Part shown: piece after piece, positions 16,918-26,437 of the stretch
How the letters are laid out: each line of letters begins with the position of its first letter
Numbering within the stretch: the first letter of the stretch is position 1
Origin: Thalassospira profundimaris
GTDB lineage: Bacteria; Pseudomonadota; Alphaproteobacteria; Rhodospirillales; Thalassospiraceae
Assembly (NCBI RefSeq): GCF_003326755.1
Contig: NZ_JPWH01000006.1
Coordinates: forward strand, 1-64,000
Length of the DNA: 64,000 bases
Direction: 5' to 3'
The notes under the pieces: generated by a model
What the model was told of the DNA's origin: nothing
The model's database searches: none
The model's input: the letters and a program-made list of their open reading frames with translations, nothing else
Program-made: the position numbers and the translations under genes

Positions 16918-18114
16918 TTATACTGCGGTTGCTTTTAACCGGCGTTTATAAAGCGCATAGATCGCGACAATCAGCATCACCAACCCAACAGGCAAAGCAG
17001 CCGACATTAACAAAACCGACCACCCTGCCCCGGCATAAATTGACCCGGCCGAAAGCGATGCGACCGCAACCGTGCCAAACACCGCGAATTCGTTGATCGC
17101 CTGCACGCGGGCCTGTTCCGACGGACGGTAATTTTCCGTCAGCAACGTCGTCGCACCGACAAACATGAAATTCCAGCCAATGCCCAGTAATACAAGTGCC
17201 GGCCAAAAATGCGTCATCAAGTCAATCCCGGTTAATCCAAATAGCAGACAAACCAGCGTGCAAACCGCTCCTGCCTGAATGATAACCAGCGATCCGAACC
17301 GGCGAATCAGATTGCCGGTAAAAAAGCCCGGCGCATACATACCCACCACGTGCCACTGGATAATAAAGGCGGCATCGCCAAAGACATAATTGCAATCAAG
17401 AATGGCAAGTGGCGTTGCCGTCATCACAAAGCTCATAACCGCATATCCCAGTGCTGCCCCCACAATGGCGACCAATACGCCGGGCATACGGAAAATTTCG
17501 CCCAATGGACGGGCGGGTTCATCATGTATTTTTTTGTGGGTTTCAGGCAGGCGCAACTGGGCAATGGCCAGCATCAGCAATAGCTGCAATCCAAAAAGCG
17601 CAACGAACGTTCCCAAAAACGGAATGGTATCAACCCAGTTGCGGGCATGACTGGCAAGATTGGGGCCGATAAATGCCGCGAGGACACCGCCAAGCATGGT
17701 CAGTGAAATGGCGCGCGAGCGGAATTCTGCCGGGGCGGCCTCGGCCGCGGCGAAACGGTACTGCATGGCAATGGCATTGGCAGAGCCGATACAGGCACCG
17801 GCAGCACAGATCAGCCAGAAATTCCCCCAATAAACCGCCCCCATCCCCGAAAAGGCCCCGCACATACCAATCAGGCAACCCACGGAAAAACCAACCTTGC
17901 GGCCAAACCGTTTCATCATGAAGGCCGACGGCGCGGTGGTGAGCATCATCGCAATCATGGTTGCCGACACCGGCAAGGTCGATAAGGATTTATCCGGGGC
18001 CAGCGAATAGCCAATTACCGCGGCCACGGTAAATAACAGCGACATCGCACTCGCCGACAATGCGACACAAAGACTAAGAACAATAACATTACGTCTTACT
18101 TCGGGGCTGGACAT
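16918..18114 (-). CDS. MFS transporter
   Basis: The 398-residue protein has 12 predicted membrane segments and the MFS loop motif MKRFGRKVGF between helices 2 and 3. An amphipathic central loop near 195-215 (RLPETHKKIHDEPARP) separates the halves. The overall pattern is that of a drug or small-molecule proton antiporter, but no substrate can be read. AGGAAGG precedes the ATG. It stands alone, divergent from thrS. Confidence 0.88.
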   Translation of the reverse strand: MSSPEVRRNVIVLSLCVALSASAMSLLFTVAAVIGYSLAPDKSLSTLPVSATMIAMMLTTAPSAFMMKRFGRKVGFSVGCLIGMCGAFSGMGAVYWGNFWLICAAGACIGSANAIAMQYRFAAAEAAPAEFRSRAISLTMLGGVLAAFIGPNLASHARNWVDTIPFLGTFVALFGLQLLLMLAIAQLRLPETHKKIHDEPARPLGEIFRMPGVLVAIVGAALGYAVMSFVMTATPLAILDCNYVFGDAAFIIQWHVVGMYAPGFFTGNLIRRFGSLVIIQAGAVCTLVCLLFGLTGIDLMTHFWPALVLLGIGWNFMFVGATTLLTENYRPSEQARVQAINEFAVFGTVAVASLSAGSIYAGAGWSVLLMSAALPVGLVMLIVAIYALYKRRLKATAV

Positions 18115-18468
18115 CGAGACCTTCCTGATCGGCGTGGTGGCGCCTGCTGCGTTATTATTATGATAAAATGGGCAAATATCGGTCAGTTACGACTTGCTCA
18201 CAGGTTATAGCCTGTTATATTTGACCCGCAACAAACGGGAAAGCATCAATGCACGGCATGGCCGACAAAAAATTGATGAAAACAGAATTCACTGCACGCC
18301 AAAATGGCTGTGCGGCGTTTTTTGCTGCCCAGAAAGTCGCCTTTTCCAAAGTGCGAACTTGACCCCATCCCAAAATTTGTTTTCTTGTGCAGACTTCCCG
18401 TTATAACAACGGGTATAAGGTGTGCGCCTTGATTATTTCGCCCGCATAAAAGCAGAGTTGAGCAGAAC
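18115..18468. other. Intergenic region between MFS gene and thrS
   Basis: This 354-base gap must hold the MFS and thrS promoters. A possible plus-strand promoter is TTGCTC at 18194-18199 and TATATT at 18216-18221, with the dyad ACAGG-ttatag-CCTGT lying in its spacer. Nearer thrS is a small hairpin CCCGTT-ataac-AACGGG (18397-18413), which could be part of the leader. No coding potential is convincing. Confidence 0.4.
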
Positions 18469-20400
18469 ATGATTGCCCTTACGCTTCCGGACGGCGCCGT
18501 ACGTGAATTTGACGGTCCCGTATCGGGTTTCGATGTTGCCAAAAGCATCAGCAGTTCACTGGCAAAGAAGTCCTTTGCCATTATCGTTAACGGTGAAGTC
18601 CGCGATCTTGGCCGCGAGATCGAGACTGATGCAACCATCGAGATCGTAACCAAGGGGCATGAAGAAGTATTGCCGCTGATCCGCCATGATTGCGCCCATG
18701 TCATGGCAGAAGCCGTGCAGGAACTATATCCTGACACGCAGGTCACGATCGGCCCGTCCATCGAAAACGGCTTTTATTACGACTTTGCCCGTAAAACGCC
18801 TTTCACGCCGGACGATCTGGTTAAGATCGAAAAGAAGATGCACGAGATCATCAATCGCAACGAAAAAATCGAACGCGAAGTATGGGATCGTAACGAAGCC
18901 ATCAAATTCTTCCTGGATAAGGGCGAAGACTACAAGGCCGAGATCATTCGCGATCTTCCGGAAACGGAAACGATTACGTGTTACCGCCAGGGTGCCTTCA
19001 TCGACCTGTGTCGTGGGCCGCATTCCCCGTCAACGGGGAAAATCGGCAAGGCTTTCAAACTGATGAAGGTTGCCGGTGCCTATTGGCGCGGGAATTCCGA
19101 CAACGAAATGCTGCAGCGTATTTATGGCACCTGCTGGGAAACGCAGGAACAGCTTGATGCCTATCTGCACATGCTCGAAGAAGCCGAAAAGCGTGACCAT
19201 CGCCGCCTTGGCCGCGAGATGGACCTGTTCCATATGCAGGAAGAGGCCCAGGGATCGGTTTTCTGGCATGACAAGGGCTGGAAGCTGTATCGCAAGGTGG
19301 AGAACTATATCCGTGATCGCCTGAGCAATGCGGGCTATCAGGAAGTGCGCACGCCGCAGCTTGTTGACCGCGTTTTGTGGGAAAAATCCGGTCACTGGGA
19401 AAAGTTCCGTGAAAACATGTTCACGACGGCGCCCGACAGTGACGAAAAGGTCCTTGCCCTTAAGCCGATGAACTGCCCGTGCCATGTGCAGATTTTCCGG
19501 ATGGGCAGCAAGTCCTATCGTGACCTGCCGTTGCGTATGGCTGAATTTGGCTGTTGCCATCGTAATGAACCGTCCGGCGGTTTGCATGGCATCATGCGGG
19601 TACGCCAGTTCATCCAGGATGACGCGCATATCTTCTGCACCGAAGACCAGATTGTTTCGGAAACCAAGATTTTCTGCGACCTTCTGAAATCGGTTTACAA
19701 GGATTTCGGCTTTACCGATATCGTCGTCAAGTTCTCGGACCGCCCGGAAGTGCGTGCCGGTTCGGATGAAATTTGGGACAAGGCCGAAAATGCCCTGCGT
19801 GAAGCATCCGAGGCGGCCGGCCTGAAACTGGAAATCAATCCCGGTGAAGGGGCGTTTTACGGTCCGAAGCTGGAATTCGTTCTGCGCGATGCCATCGGCC
19901 GTGACTGGCAGTGTGGCACGCTTCAGGCTGACTTTGTTCTGCCCGAGCGTCTTGACGCGACCTATATGGGGGAAGACGGCGAAAAATATCGCCCGGTCAT
20001 GCTTCACCGCGCCATTCTGGGGTCGCTTGAACGCTTTATCGGCATTCTGATCGAAAACTATGCGGGCCGCTTGCCCTTGTGGCTGTCGCCGGTTCATGCC
20101 GTTATTTGCACCATCACCAACGAGGCCGACGATTACGCCCGTGAAGTGAAGGAAGCACTGGCGGCCAAAGGCTTGAATGTTGAACTTGATCTGCGCAATG
20201 AAAAGATCAGCTACAAAGTGCGTGAACACAGCCATGCCAAGATCCCGCTGATCCTGGCACTGGGTAAACGCGAAGCCGAAGAAAAAACCGCATCGGTTCG
20301 TCGCCTTGGCTTCAAACACCAGAAGACCGTGGCAATCGCCGATCTGGCAGAAGATATGGTTCGTGAAATTCAGGACCGCGTGATCGAAGCCGATTTCTAA
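18469..20400 (+). CDS. thrS: Threonyl-tRNA synthetase
   Basis: The 643-residue enzyme charges tRNA-Thr. It has an N-terminal TGS domain (1-60), an editing domain with the HxxxH-type site starting at [11 protein letters not shown] (about 70-85), and a class II catalytic core with zinc ligand C336 in MNCPCHVQ, motif 2 around [10 protein letters not shown], motif 3 in [13 protein letters not shown], and a C-terminal anticodon-binding domain ending in [14 protein letters not shown]. Length and order match bacterial ThrRS. A strong terminator follows. Confidence 0.98.
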   Translation: MIALTLPDGAVREFDGPVSGFDVAKSISSSLAKKSFAIIVNGEVRDLGREIETDATIEIVTKGHEEVLPLIRHDCAHVMAEAVQELYPDTQVTIGPSIENGFYYDFARKTPFTPDDLVKIEKKMHEIINRNEKIEREVWDRNEAIKFFLDKGEDYKAEIIRDLPETETITCYRQGAFIDLCRGPHSPSTGKIGKAFKLMKVAGAYWRGNSDNEMLQRIYGTCWETQEQLDAYLHMLEEAEKRDHRRLGREMDLFHMQEEAQGSVFWHDKGWKLYRKVENYIRDRLSNAGYQEVRTPQLVDRVLWEKSGHWEKFRENMFTTAPDSDEKVLALKPMNCPCHVQIFRMGSKSYRDLPLRMAEFGCCHRNEPSGGLHGIMRVRQFIQDDAHIFCTEDQIVSETKIFCDLLKSVYKDFGFTDIVVKFSDRPEVRAGSDEIWDKAENALREASEAAGLKLEINPGEGAFYGPKLEFVLRDAIGRDWQCGTLQADFVLPERLDATYMGEDGEKYRPVMLHRAILGSLERFIGILIENYAGRLPLWLSPVHAVICTITNEADDYAREVKEALAAKGLNVELDLRNEKISYKVREHSHAKIPLILALGKREAEEKTASVRRLGFKHQKTVAIADLAEDMVREIQDRVIEADF

Positions 20401-20430
20401 ATCGCGCCATCACATTGACACGTCTGTCAA

Positions 20431-20467
20431 AGGCCCGCCGGTCACGTTATCGGCGGGCCTTTTTTTT
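20431..20467 (+). terminator. Rho-independent terminator of thrS
   Basis: AGGCCCGCCG at 20431-20440 pairs perfectly with CGGCGGGCCT at 20451-20460 and is followed by eight T in a row. This is a textbook intrinsic terminator. Confidence 0.95.
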
Positions 20468-20617
20468 GCCGGGCCTTCACAAGGGCCTCACACATTCGTT
20501 ACGACAATTCTATGAGCTGTGAGATACTGGCATTCGCAATGCAGCTATAATGCGCCCGACAAGGCCGGACGTAATCTCCGCCTTTATGCCATATCCGATT
20601 GAAAGCACGAGCTTCAA

Positions 20618-21094
20618 ATGAACAAACAAAACGTTGTCAAATTTGTCCGTATCGCCGCGATCGCAGGTGCCGTCAGCCTTTATAGCTCTGCCGGTTTTGC
20701 AGCGGGGTTTTTCAGCAGCTCAAGCGATGACAGTGCAACAGACCTTCCCGCTGTTGTAAAAATGATTGATGCCGGAAAATATTCCGATGCCATCGACAGC
20801 CTGAAAAAAATGACCAAGGCGGATCCGAAAAACGCCGATGTGTTAAACTATCTCGCATACAGCCAGCGCAAAACAGGCGATATGAAGTCGGCCGAAGCCA
20901 ATTATGAAAAGGCCCTTGAAATCAACCCTGATCATCGCGGTGCCCTGGAGTATCAGGGCGAACTTTACATTCAGACCGGGCGTGTCGATATGGCAAAACA
21001 AAATCTTGCCCGCCTGAAAGACGTTTGCGGCACCGACTGCGAACAATATAAAGACCTTAACGACGCGCTGAACGGCAAAAAATCGAACTGGTAA
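20618..21094 (+). CDS. Periplasmic TPR-repeat protein
   Basis: The 158-residue protein begins with a signal peptide (about 1-28, ending SAGFA-A) followed by a Ser/Asp-rich stretch and about two to three tetratricopeptide repeats (40-130), including NADVLNYLAYSQRKTGDMKSA and YEKALEINPDHRGALEYQGE. TPR proteins of this kind act as protein-protein scaffolds in the periplasm. Two cysteines near the C-terminus (CGTDC) could form a disulfide. The partner is unknown. It is flanked by terminators and so is a single-gene unit. Confidence 0.85.
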   Translation: MNKQNVVKFVRIAAIAGAVSLYSSAGFAAGFFSSSSDDSATDLPAVVKMIDAGKYSDAIDSLKKMTKADPKNADVLNYLAYSQRKTGDMKSAEANYEKALEINPDHRGALEYQGELYIQTGRVDMAKQNLARLKDVCGTDCEQYKDLNDALNGKKSNW

Positions 21095-21123
21095 AATCGT
21101 CCTCCCCCAATCGTCCCATGCGA

Positions 21124-21157
21124 AACCCTTCCAGGTTTGAGACCGGGAAGGGTTTTT
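21124..21157 (+). terminator. Terminator of the TPR gene
   Basis: AACCCTTCC at 21124-21132 pairs with GGAAGGGTT at 21146-21154 and runs into five T. Confidence 0.85.
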
Positions 21158-21451
21158 ATCTGCGCGGGTACCCTGCCCTTGGCTGCATCCATCCTGCTGG
21201 TTAAATATTCACGCAATCATTTTTTGAACCGTCTGATCTTGTTTCACGGCTCCGTTAAACAATATGGAAAGACAACCGATACCTGATCGTGCAAACACGC
21301 AATAGCAACATGATCGCGCAACAAACTTTCAGGTTTCGGATTTAAGGGCGTCCGCTTATTCGGTGCTTAAAATTTAGCCGAATGTATATATGTACATTCC
21401 CGCAAGAACAGGACATTTTGTCGCTAAACCAACTACTTAAATCGGGTCTCA
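21158..21451. other. Intergenic region with an 18-bp dyad
   Basis: No gene is evident. AATGTA-tatatg-TACATT at 21381-21398 is a perfect 6+6 dyad 54 bases before the start of the next gene, a suitable place for an operator or promoter-overlapping site. Nothing else stands out. Confidence 0.35.
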
Positions 21452-21838
21452 ATGTCAGGAAATCCTCTTCGCAAAACCTATACCGTCATGGTTACACGAA
21501 CCACCGGCAACCAGATGGAACTGGAAACGGTGCAGGAATACGGTGCCGCAATGGAAAGCGCGAAAAAGGCACTCGACAATACCAACAATACCGAAGCACG
21601 CATTGTCGAGAACAAATATGATGATGCAACCCGCAAGGAAAAAAAGCAGGTTGTCAAAATCCTGAACCGGGACAATGTCGCAAGTTCAACTGCAGGTTCG
21701 ATGCGGGCGGGTACAGGATCAAACGCACTCGCCCCGGAAGTCATGTCCCGCATGACAAAATCCATCATCAATATCTCGCTGGCACTTACAGTTTTGATTT
21801 TATTGGGTGGAATCATATTCCGGCTTCTCAACCAATAG
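21452..21838 (+). CDS. Hypothetical protein with C-terminal membrane anchor (128 aa)
   Basis: I do not recognise the family. Residues 1-95 are polar, with an N-terminal segment resembling a small alpha/beta domain (RKTYTVMVTRTTG, YGAAMESAKKAL) and a basic stretch (ATRKEKKQVVKIL). A single hydrophobic helix at about 105-125 ends the protein, giving a tail-anchored layout with the N-terminal part in the cytoplasm. Only a weak GGG site precedes ATG 21452; ATG 21488 is an alternative. Confidence 0.65.
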   Translation: MSGNPLRKTYTVMVTRTTGNQMELETVQEYGAAMESAKKALDNTNNTEARIVENKYDDATRKEKKQVVKILNRDNVASSTAGSMRAGTGSNALAPEVMSRMTKSIINISLALTVLILLGGIIFRLLNQ

Positions 21839-21947
21839 CCATCAAACGGCTTAAAATTACAAAACTCCGCCTTGACAGTTCCTGATGCTGCGACATGATA
21901 AGTGCCATAAAGTGATTGCATAAACAGCCGGGTATTAGTGGGGAACG

Positions 21948-23339
21948 ATGGCGAAATTCCGCTTTCCAGTCAGGAATCTTAACTTTCGCCAGGCGAGATG
22001 CCTGCTAATGGCTGCGGGGCCTGCTGCTCTCCTGCTTTCAGGATGTGCAGCGGACCGGGCTAAAAACATGGCGGAACATCCAACTATTGCCGCCGATATT
22101 ATTTCGCCTGATCAAACCTTTGAGAATTTCGGCATTGCCCAGCAATTGGCAGCCTGTTCGCTTTTTCTTCAAAGCCCCTCAGCCCGCGGAATTTACCTGT
22201 CACCAGAGAGCAAAACAAAAACCCCGACCGATACAAAGGAACGGGATATTACCATCAGTTCTGATCCGGAAAATGATCTAAAGCAGGCAATAGAGCTGGA
22301 ATTGAGTGGGCATCCCGCCGAGGCGCGAAAGCTTTATCTCTGGCTGACAGCAGCCAATCCGGAAAGTACCTTCACCATGCCCTGTGGCAATGGCGTCAAT
22401 CTTTCCAGCAGGATTGTCCGGCTGGCACAGCAACGTCTGGCTGTATTGGACAATTCCAATCCGCAACTGGCCAAGTCGGACGAAATTGACGAAAAAGTAC
22501 AAATGGCAAAGGTTGCTCCAGGACCGGATCTGCCAAATCCGCCTAAAGTAAAACGCAACACCGACTTTTATCTTACGGCAGGCCCGGTTGATGTAATGCC
22601 GGAAGATGATAATCCGCCCGCACCGCCTTTTGCCATTGAAGTCAGCCCCAATACCGAAACCCTTGCCCGGGTTACCCCCCCAAAAGAGCCGGTCAGTCTG
22701 GAAAATGACAAAGCCGTTGGCATTGGCAATCTCACCACCGTCAAACCACCCGAAGAATCACCTGCATCCGAAATTCTGGAACTGACCGGCGGGACCGGTG
22801 CACCAAGTGTGAAAAATGCAGGCCTGCAGCCCAACAGTACACCGCAGGAAGATGGCAATCTGCAATCGATGCCCGCCGCTCCACGCCAGGATAATTCTGC
22901 CCCGACACCGTTACCTGATGATCTGGTGCCCGGCGCAAACACCCCAAAACCATCCCGGATGGCAGCCCAGTCCACGCCAACTGCGCCAGAAATGACAACC
23001 ACCCCGGAACGGCAAGGTCCGCCGATTCCAACATCGCCAGCCCCGGCCATGACCAAACAGGCCCCATCGGACCAAGTCGGCAAGCCATACTATGCGTTGC
23101 AGCTTGCCGCTTATCGCAGCCGGGAAATGGCCGAATCCAGTTGGTTGAAATTGCAGAAGAAATCGGGTGGTTTGCTAACAGGTATTGACCATGAAGTCCG
23201 AACCTATGCCAAAAAAAACAAAGGGCTTTATTTTCGCCTGATGACGGGGCATTTCATCGACAAAGCAACGGCAGAGCGCGTTTGCCAGGGCCTCAAGGAC
23301 AACAAACTCGACTGTATTATCCGCTATGTTGAGCCCTGA
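21948..23339 (+). CDS. SPOR-domain lipoprotein
   Basis: The 463-residue protein has a lipoprotein signal with lipobox LLLSGC (Cys33), an N-terminal globular region (about 40-180) that includes a helical hairpin-like stretch (LKQAIELELSGHPAEARKLYLWLTAANP), a long Pro/Thr/Ser-rich linker (about 190-385), and a C-terminal SPOR domain (about 388-463; YYALQLAAYRSREMAESSWLKLQ to LDCIIRYVEP). SPOR domains bind denuded glycan strands of septal peptidoglycan, so the protein probably spans from the membrane to the wall, perhaps at the division site. The N-terminal domain is not recognised. Confidence 0.85.
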   Translation: MAKFRFPVRNLNFRQARCLLMAAGPAALLLSGCAADRAKNMAEHPTIAADIISPDQTFENFGIAQQLAACSLFLQSPSARGIYLSPESKTKTPTDTKERDITISSDPENDLKQAIELELSGHPAEARKLYLWLTAANPESTFTMPCGNGVNLSSRIVRLAQQRLAVLDNSNPQLAKSDEIDEKVQMAKVAPGPDLPNPPKVKRNTDFYLTAGPVDVMPEDDNPPAPPFAIEVSPNTETLARVTPPKEPVSLENDKAVGIGNLTTVKPPEESPASEILELTGGTGAPSVKNAGLQPNSTPQEDGNLQSMPAAPRQDNSAPTPLPDDLVPGANTPKPSRMAAQSTPTAPEMTTTPERQGPPIPTSPAPAMTKQAPSDQVGKPYYALQLAAYRSREMAESSWLKLQKKSGGLLTGIDHEVRTYAKKNKGLYFRLMTGHFIDKATAERVCQGLKDNKLDCIIRYVEP

Positions 23340-23373
23340 AATACGCCCGGATCATGAAAAGAAAGCCGGCAAT

Positions 23374-23694
23374 TTACGTCAAAAGCCGCTGATGCCGGTC
23401 CTTTTGTCGACGTCGCCGTGTAACAGGCCCCGGGTCGGTTTTGCGCAAATAGACGCCAATCCAGCGCGGTGCCTGATACAGGGCCTTTTCCAAAAAGCCA
23501 TTACGCTGGGCAATTTTCCAGCGTGCAAACTGGATTAATCGGCGCGCCCGTTTGGATCCACTGGCCAGCATCGGTAAGGCAAACGCAATCAGGACCATGC
23601 CAAAAAAGGGCGGCGGCAGTGGCAGGAAGGCCAGCCCGACAAGCAACAGCACCAAACCACCACCGACAAGCCCGAAGGACCGCACCAAACGCAT
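23374..23694 (-). CDS. Small membrane protein, PGPGW-like (106 aa)
   Basis: Two hydrophobic segments in residues 5-45 ([36 protein letters not shown], read as two helices with a Pro turn) are followed by a basic helical stretch ([16 protein letters not shown]) and a highly basic tail. The helix-PLP-helix pattern recalls the putative PGPGW membrane family, but the motif itself is not exact. ATG 23694 has AGGA upstream; a TTG at 23712 extends the frame. It converges on the SPOR gene. Confidence 0.6.
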   Translation of the reverse strand: MRLVRSFGLVGGGLVLLLVGLAFLPLPPPFFGMVLIAFALPMLASGSKRARRLIQFARWKIAQRNGFLEKALYQAPRWIGVYLRKTDPGPVTRRRRQKDRHQRLLT

Positions 23695-23895
23695 TACATT
23701 CACGTCCTGCAAGGAAAATTATGGCATTCCATCGCGTCATTCACTGACAGCAAACAATCTTCACAGGGCATTATGCCGGGCTCCGGAGCCGAACAAAAAA
23801 GAAACAATCAAGACAATTTGTCAGATCGATCATTGCAACAGCTCAAAACCCGGTTACATTTTGCAAAATACGTTTCTCATATCTGTCAGGTGATC

Positions 23896-24540
23896 ATGTT
23901 TAAGACCATTCCGTCCGAAAAATCACGGATGCCCTCGCCCTCCGAAGCATTGCCGGGCCGGGCCGAAGCCCTGCCTGTTGCCGAAGCCCATGTCGTGAAC
24001 GGCAATCCGATAAAAGGCCCCTTTCCTGCCCATCTGGAAACGGCCATTTTTGGCATGGGATGTTTTTGGGGGGCTGAACGTCTTTTCTGGCAACAGGAAG
24101 GTGTTTATAGCACTGCAGTTGGCTATGCTGGCGGTTTTACCCAAAACCCGACCTACCGTGAGGTTTGCTCTGGCCAGACCGGACATGCCGAAGTTGTTCT
24201 GGTGGTTTTTGATCCGGCGATTATTTCCTATCGGGATCTGTTGAAAATCTTTTGGGAAAACCACAACCCGACCCAGGGCATGCGCCAGGGCAACGATATC
24301 GGCACGCAATACCGGTCGGTCATTTATCCGGCAACCGAAGAACAGCGCGACGCCGCCCTGGCCTCGCGCGATAATTACCTTGCCGCATTAAAAAATGCCG
24401 GTATGGATGAAATCACCACCGAAATCGAACCGGCACCAACCTTTTATTATGCTGAAGATTTCCATCAGCAATATCTGTTCAAGAATCCCGACGGATATTG
24501 TGGACTTGGCGGAACGGGTGTTTCCTGCCCCGGAAGCTGA
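23896..24540 (+). CDS. msrA: Peptide-methionine (S)-S-oxide reductase
   Basis: The 214-residue enzyme reduces methionine-S-sulfoxide in proteins. The catalytic GCFWGAE motif starts at residue 55, with nucleophile C56; further family stretches are [25 protein letters not shown] and [19 protein letters not shown], read in pieces, and a C-terminal [13 protein letters not shown] with two possible resolving cysteines. ATG 23896 has CAGG six bases upstream and is preferred over an extension from 23773. The N-terminal 40 residues precede the core domain, as in E. coli-type MsrA. Confidence 0.96.
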   Translation: MFKTIPSEKSRMPSPSEALPGRAEALPVAEAHVVNGNPIKGPFPAHLETAIFGMGCFWGAERLFWQQEGVYSTAVGYAGGFTQNPTYREVCSGQTGHAEVVLVVFDPAIISYRDLLKIFWENHNPTQGMRQGNDIGTQYRSVIYPATEEQRDAALASRDNYLAALKNAGMDEITTEIEPAPTFYYAEDFHQQYLFKNPDGYCGLGGTGVSCPGS

Positions 24541-24564
24541 TTGCAGGCAACCAGATTATCGATC

Positions 24565-24597
24565 CGGCCCGTCAAACAAGACGGGCCGTTTTATTTT
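24565..24597 (+). terminator. Terminator of msrA
   Basis: CGGCCCGTC at 24565-24573 pairs with GACGGGCCG at 24580-24588 and is followed by TTTTATTTT. It lies between convergent msrA and the IclR gene. Confidence 0.88.
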
Positions 24598-24618
24598 AAC
24601 GACAGCCAACCTTGTGCT

Positions 24619-25380
24619 TCACACCGGGATGCCACCATATTCGCGACTAAGATCACCACACACACGGCGAACGAGTGCGCCAAAAACAGCAAGGCGTTCC
24701 TCGGAAATACGCGCAGCAGGCCCGGAAAGTGAAAGGGCTGCAATCGGCTGGCCGGTTTCATCGCGCACAACACCGGCAACACAGCGCAAACCGACAGCGT
24801 GCTCCTCGTCGTCAACGGCCCATCCCTGTTTGCGGGCCATTTCCAGATCCTGCTTCAGGCCGTGTGGCATGGTGCGGGTGTGTTCCGTCATTTTGGGCAG
24901 GCCGTGCTGATTGATGATAACATCCACTTCCCTGTCGGGCAAAAAAGCCAGCAAAGCCTTGCCAACCCCCGAACAGTGCATGAGCGCACGCCGTCCCGGC
25001 GTGACCAGGGCACGCATCATCTTCCGGCACTCCACCTGAGAGAGAAAAATGACTTCTCCGCCGTCGGCCACCGCCAAATTAACAGTCTCGCCACTTTCCT
25101 CCATCAAGGCCCGCATATAGGGACGCGCTATCTGGCTGAGATTGCGGTTTTTGGTAAAGGCATTTCCAACACTAAAGGCCTGCACCCCAATTGACCATAA
25201 GGTCCGTTCGCCATCAAAGGTAACATAACGCTCGTGCTGCATTGTGGTTAACAGACGATGCACCGTAGAAGGCGGCAATTTCACCCGTTGCGAAATCTCA
25301 GTCAGGGTCATGCCATCGTCGCTATCTGCCAGGGTATTTAATATGCCAAGGGCACGCACCAGCGATTGAACCTGCTGCAT
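24619..25380 (-). CDS. IclR-family transcriptional regulator
   Basis: The 253-residue protein has an N-terminal winged helix (about 5-70; MTLTEISQRVKLPPSTVHRLLTTM in pieces) and a C-terminal effector-binding domain (about 80-250) with LMHCSGVGKALLAF and EEHAVGLRCVAGVVRDETG, both typical of IclR regulators of carbon catabolism. The ATG at 25380 has GGAGGAAAA upstream and is preferred over the longer frame from 25560, whose extra residues overlap the next gene. No target can be deduced from neighbours. Confidence 0.92.
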   Translation of the reverse strand: MQQVQSLVRALGILNTLADSDDGMTLTEISQRVKLPPSTVHRLLTTMQHERYVTFDGERTLWSIGVQAFSVGNAFTKNRNLSQIARPYMRALMEESGETVNLAVADGGEVIFLSQVECRKMMRALVTPGRRALMHCSGVGKALLAFLPDREVDVIINQHGLPKMTEHTRTMPHGLKQDLEMARKQGWAVDDEEHAVGLRCVAGVVRDETGQPIAALSLSGPAARISEERLAVFGALVRRVCGDLSREYGGIPV

Positions 25381-25447
25381 TCGGCTTTTCCTCCCCACAA
25401 AATACGTTCTTGGAATGGTGTGCAGGCAAGATGCCGAATACCGGCAA

Positions 25448-26263
25448 TCAGTGACCGTTTTGCACAAGCGCCCGACTGCGCCACCAAACGACGCTGGAAT
25501 AGCCCACAAGATAGAGTGTTGCTGCACCAAAAGCGAGAAGCGTTCCAACACCGGCACCAAATTGCGGATAAGTAAAGCAGACGGAAACGATGTAAATCAG
25601 CAACGCCCCCATCCCGCGCGGAAAATTGCGGATCACGGTATGGACCGGTGCAATGCCATAGGAAAAATGCAAAATCAGGATCATGGGATACAATGTGACC
25701 GGAAAACCGGCAAACAGCCCCGCCCATCGCGGTCCGATAATGGCCGCAGCGCCGCTGATCGCAACCACGATCAGCGCGGCAATAGCGGCACGAATGGCAA
25801 CAATGCTGCGGGTTATGCGTACACGTTGGGCAATGCTGACATTTTCAATGGCCCGGAACAGAAAAATCGATACACACATTGCAATCAACAGGGCCCCGGC
25901 TGCTTCAAACAAAGTGAAGGTAACAAGCTGCCCCAGCCAGGAAACAAACACAAATGCGACAAAGGATGCCAATGATGCCACAGGCATCTGCACCCATAGC
26001 GCATGATGTTCAACGGCACGCGATGCCAAATAATAGGCATATAAAAAAGCCAGTGTCGCAATCAGTCCGGGCAAGGCATAAACCGCGCTTTCCCGGGCAA
26101 ATGGCACGCCCTGCTCTATCGCAATAAAAAACAGCAATATCGCCGTTCCCAACGGATAACCTGATAGCACACCCGCAACCCGCGGCCCGGCACGCTCGGC
26201 AAGGAGCGACAGCCCAAGTACCACAAAGATCGAAACCGCCAGTTTGGCAATGAACAGCGACAT
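25448..26263 (-). CDS. Hypothetical integral membrane protein (271 aa)
   Basis: Eight to ten hydrophobic segments fill almost the whole protein. Short glycine/proline loops recur at similar places in both halves (RVAGVLSGYPLGTAILLFF and RWAGLFAGFPVTLYPMIL), suggesting an internal duplication of a transporter-like unit. I do not recognise a characterised family, and GlpM-like or other small permeases are only possibilities. ATG 26263 was chosen because an ACGGG site lies six bases before it; an ATG at 26284 lacks one. The gene precedes the IclR gene on the same strand, 67 bases away. Confidence 0.72.
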   Translation of the reverse strand: MSLFIAKLAVSIFVVLGLSLLAERAGPRVAGVLSGYPLGTAILLFFIAIEQGVPFARESAVYALPGLIATLAFLYAYYLASRAVEHHALWVQMPVASLASFVAFVFVSWLGQLVTFTLFEAAGALLIAMCVSIFLFRAIENVSIAQRVRITRSIVAIRAAIAALIVVAISGAAAIIGPRWAGLFAGFPVTLYPMILILHFSYGIAPVHTVIRNFPRGMGALLIYIVSVCFTYPQFGAGVGTLLAFGAATLYLVGYSSVVWWRSRALVQNGH

Positions 26264-26437
26264 GAAAAACCCGTAACGCAGCATGAAAATACAAAACGTT
26301 ATCGAATTGTCGCAATATTATCAAAATTATGCCAGTGGAATATGAAAACCCTTCCGGACAACACCATTTGCCAAGCCTTAACGCGGCAATGGCGTTGATA
26401 TTTTTGCCAGAGCATAAGTAAGGCCCGTGCCGGTATG

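Noticed and set aside
19030-20319. Long minus-strand open frame (429 codons) opposite thrS
   Set aside because: It is antisense to threonyl-tRNA synthetase and arises from codon bias; no family similarity or start signal.
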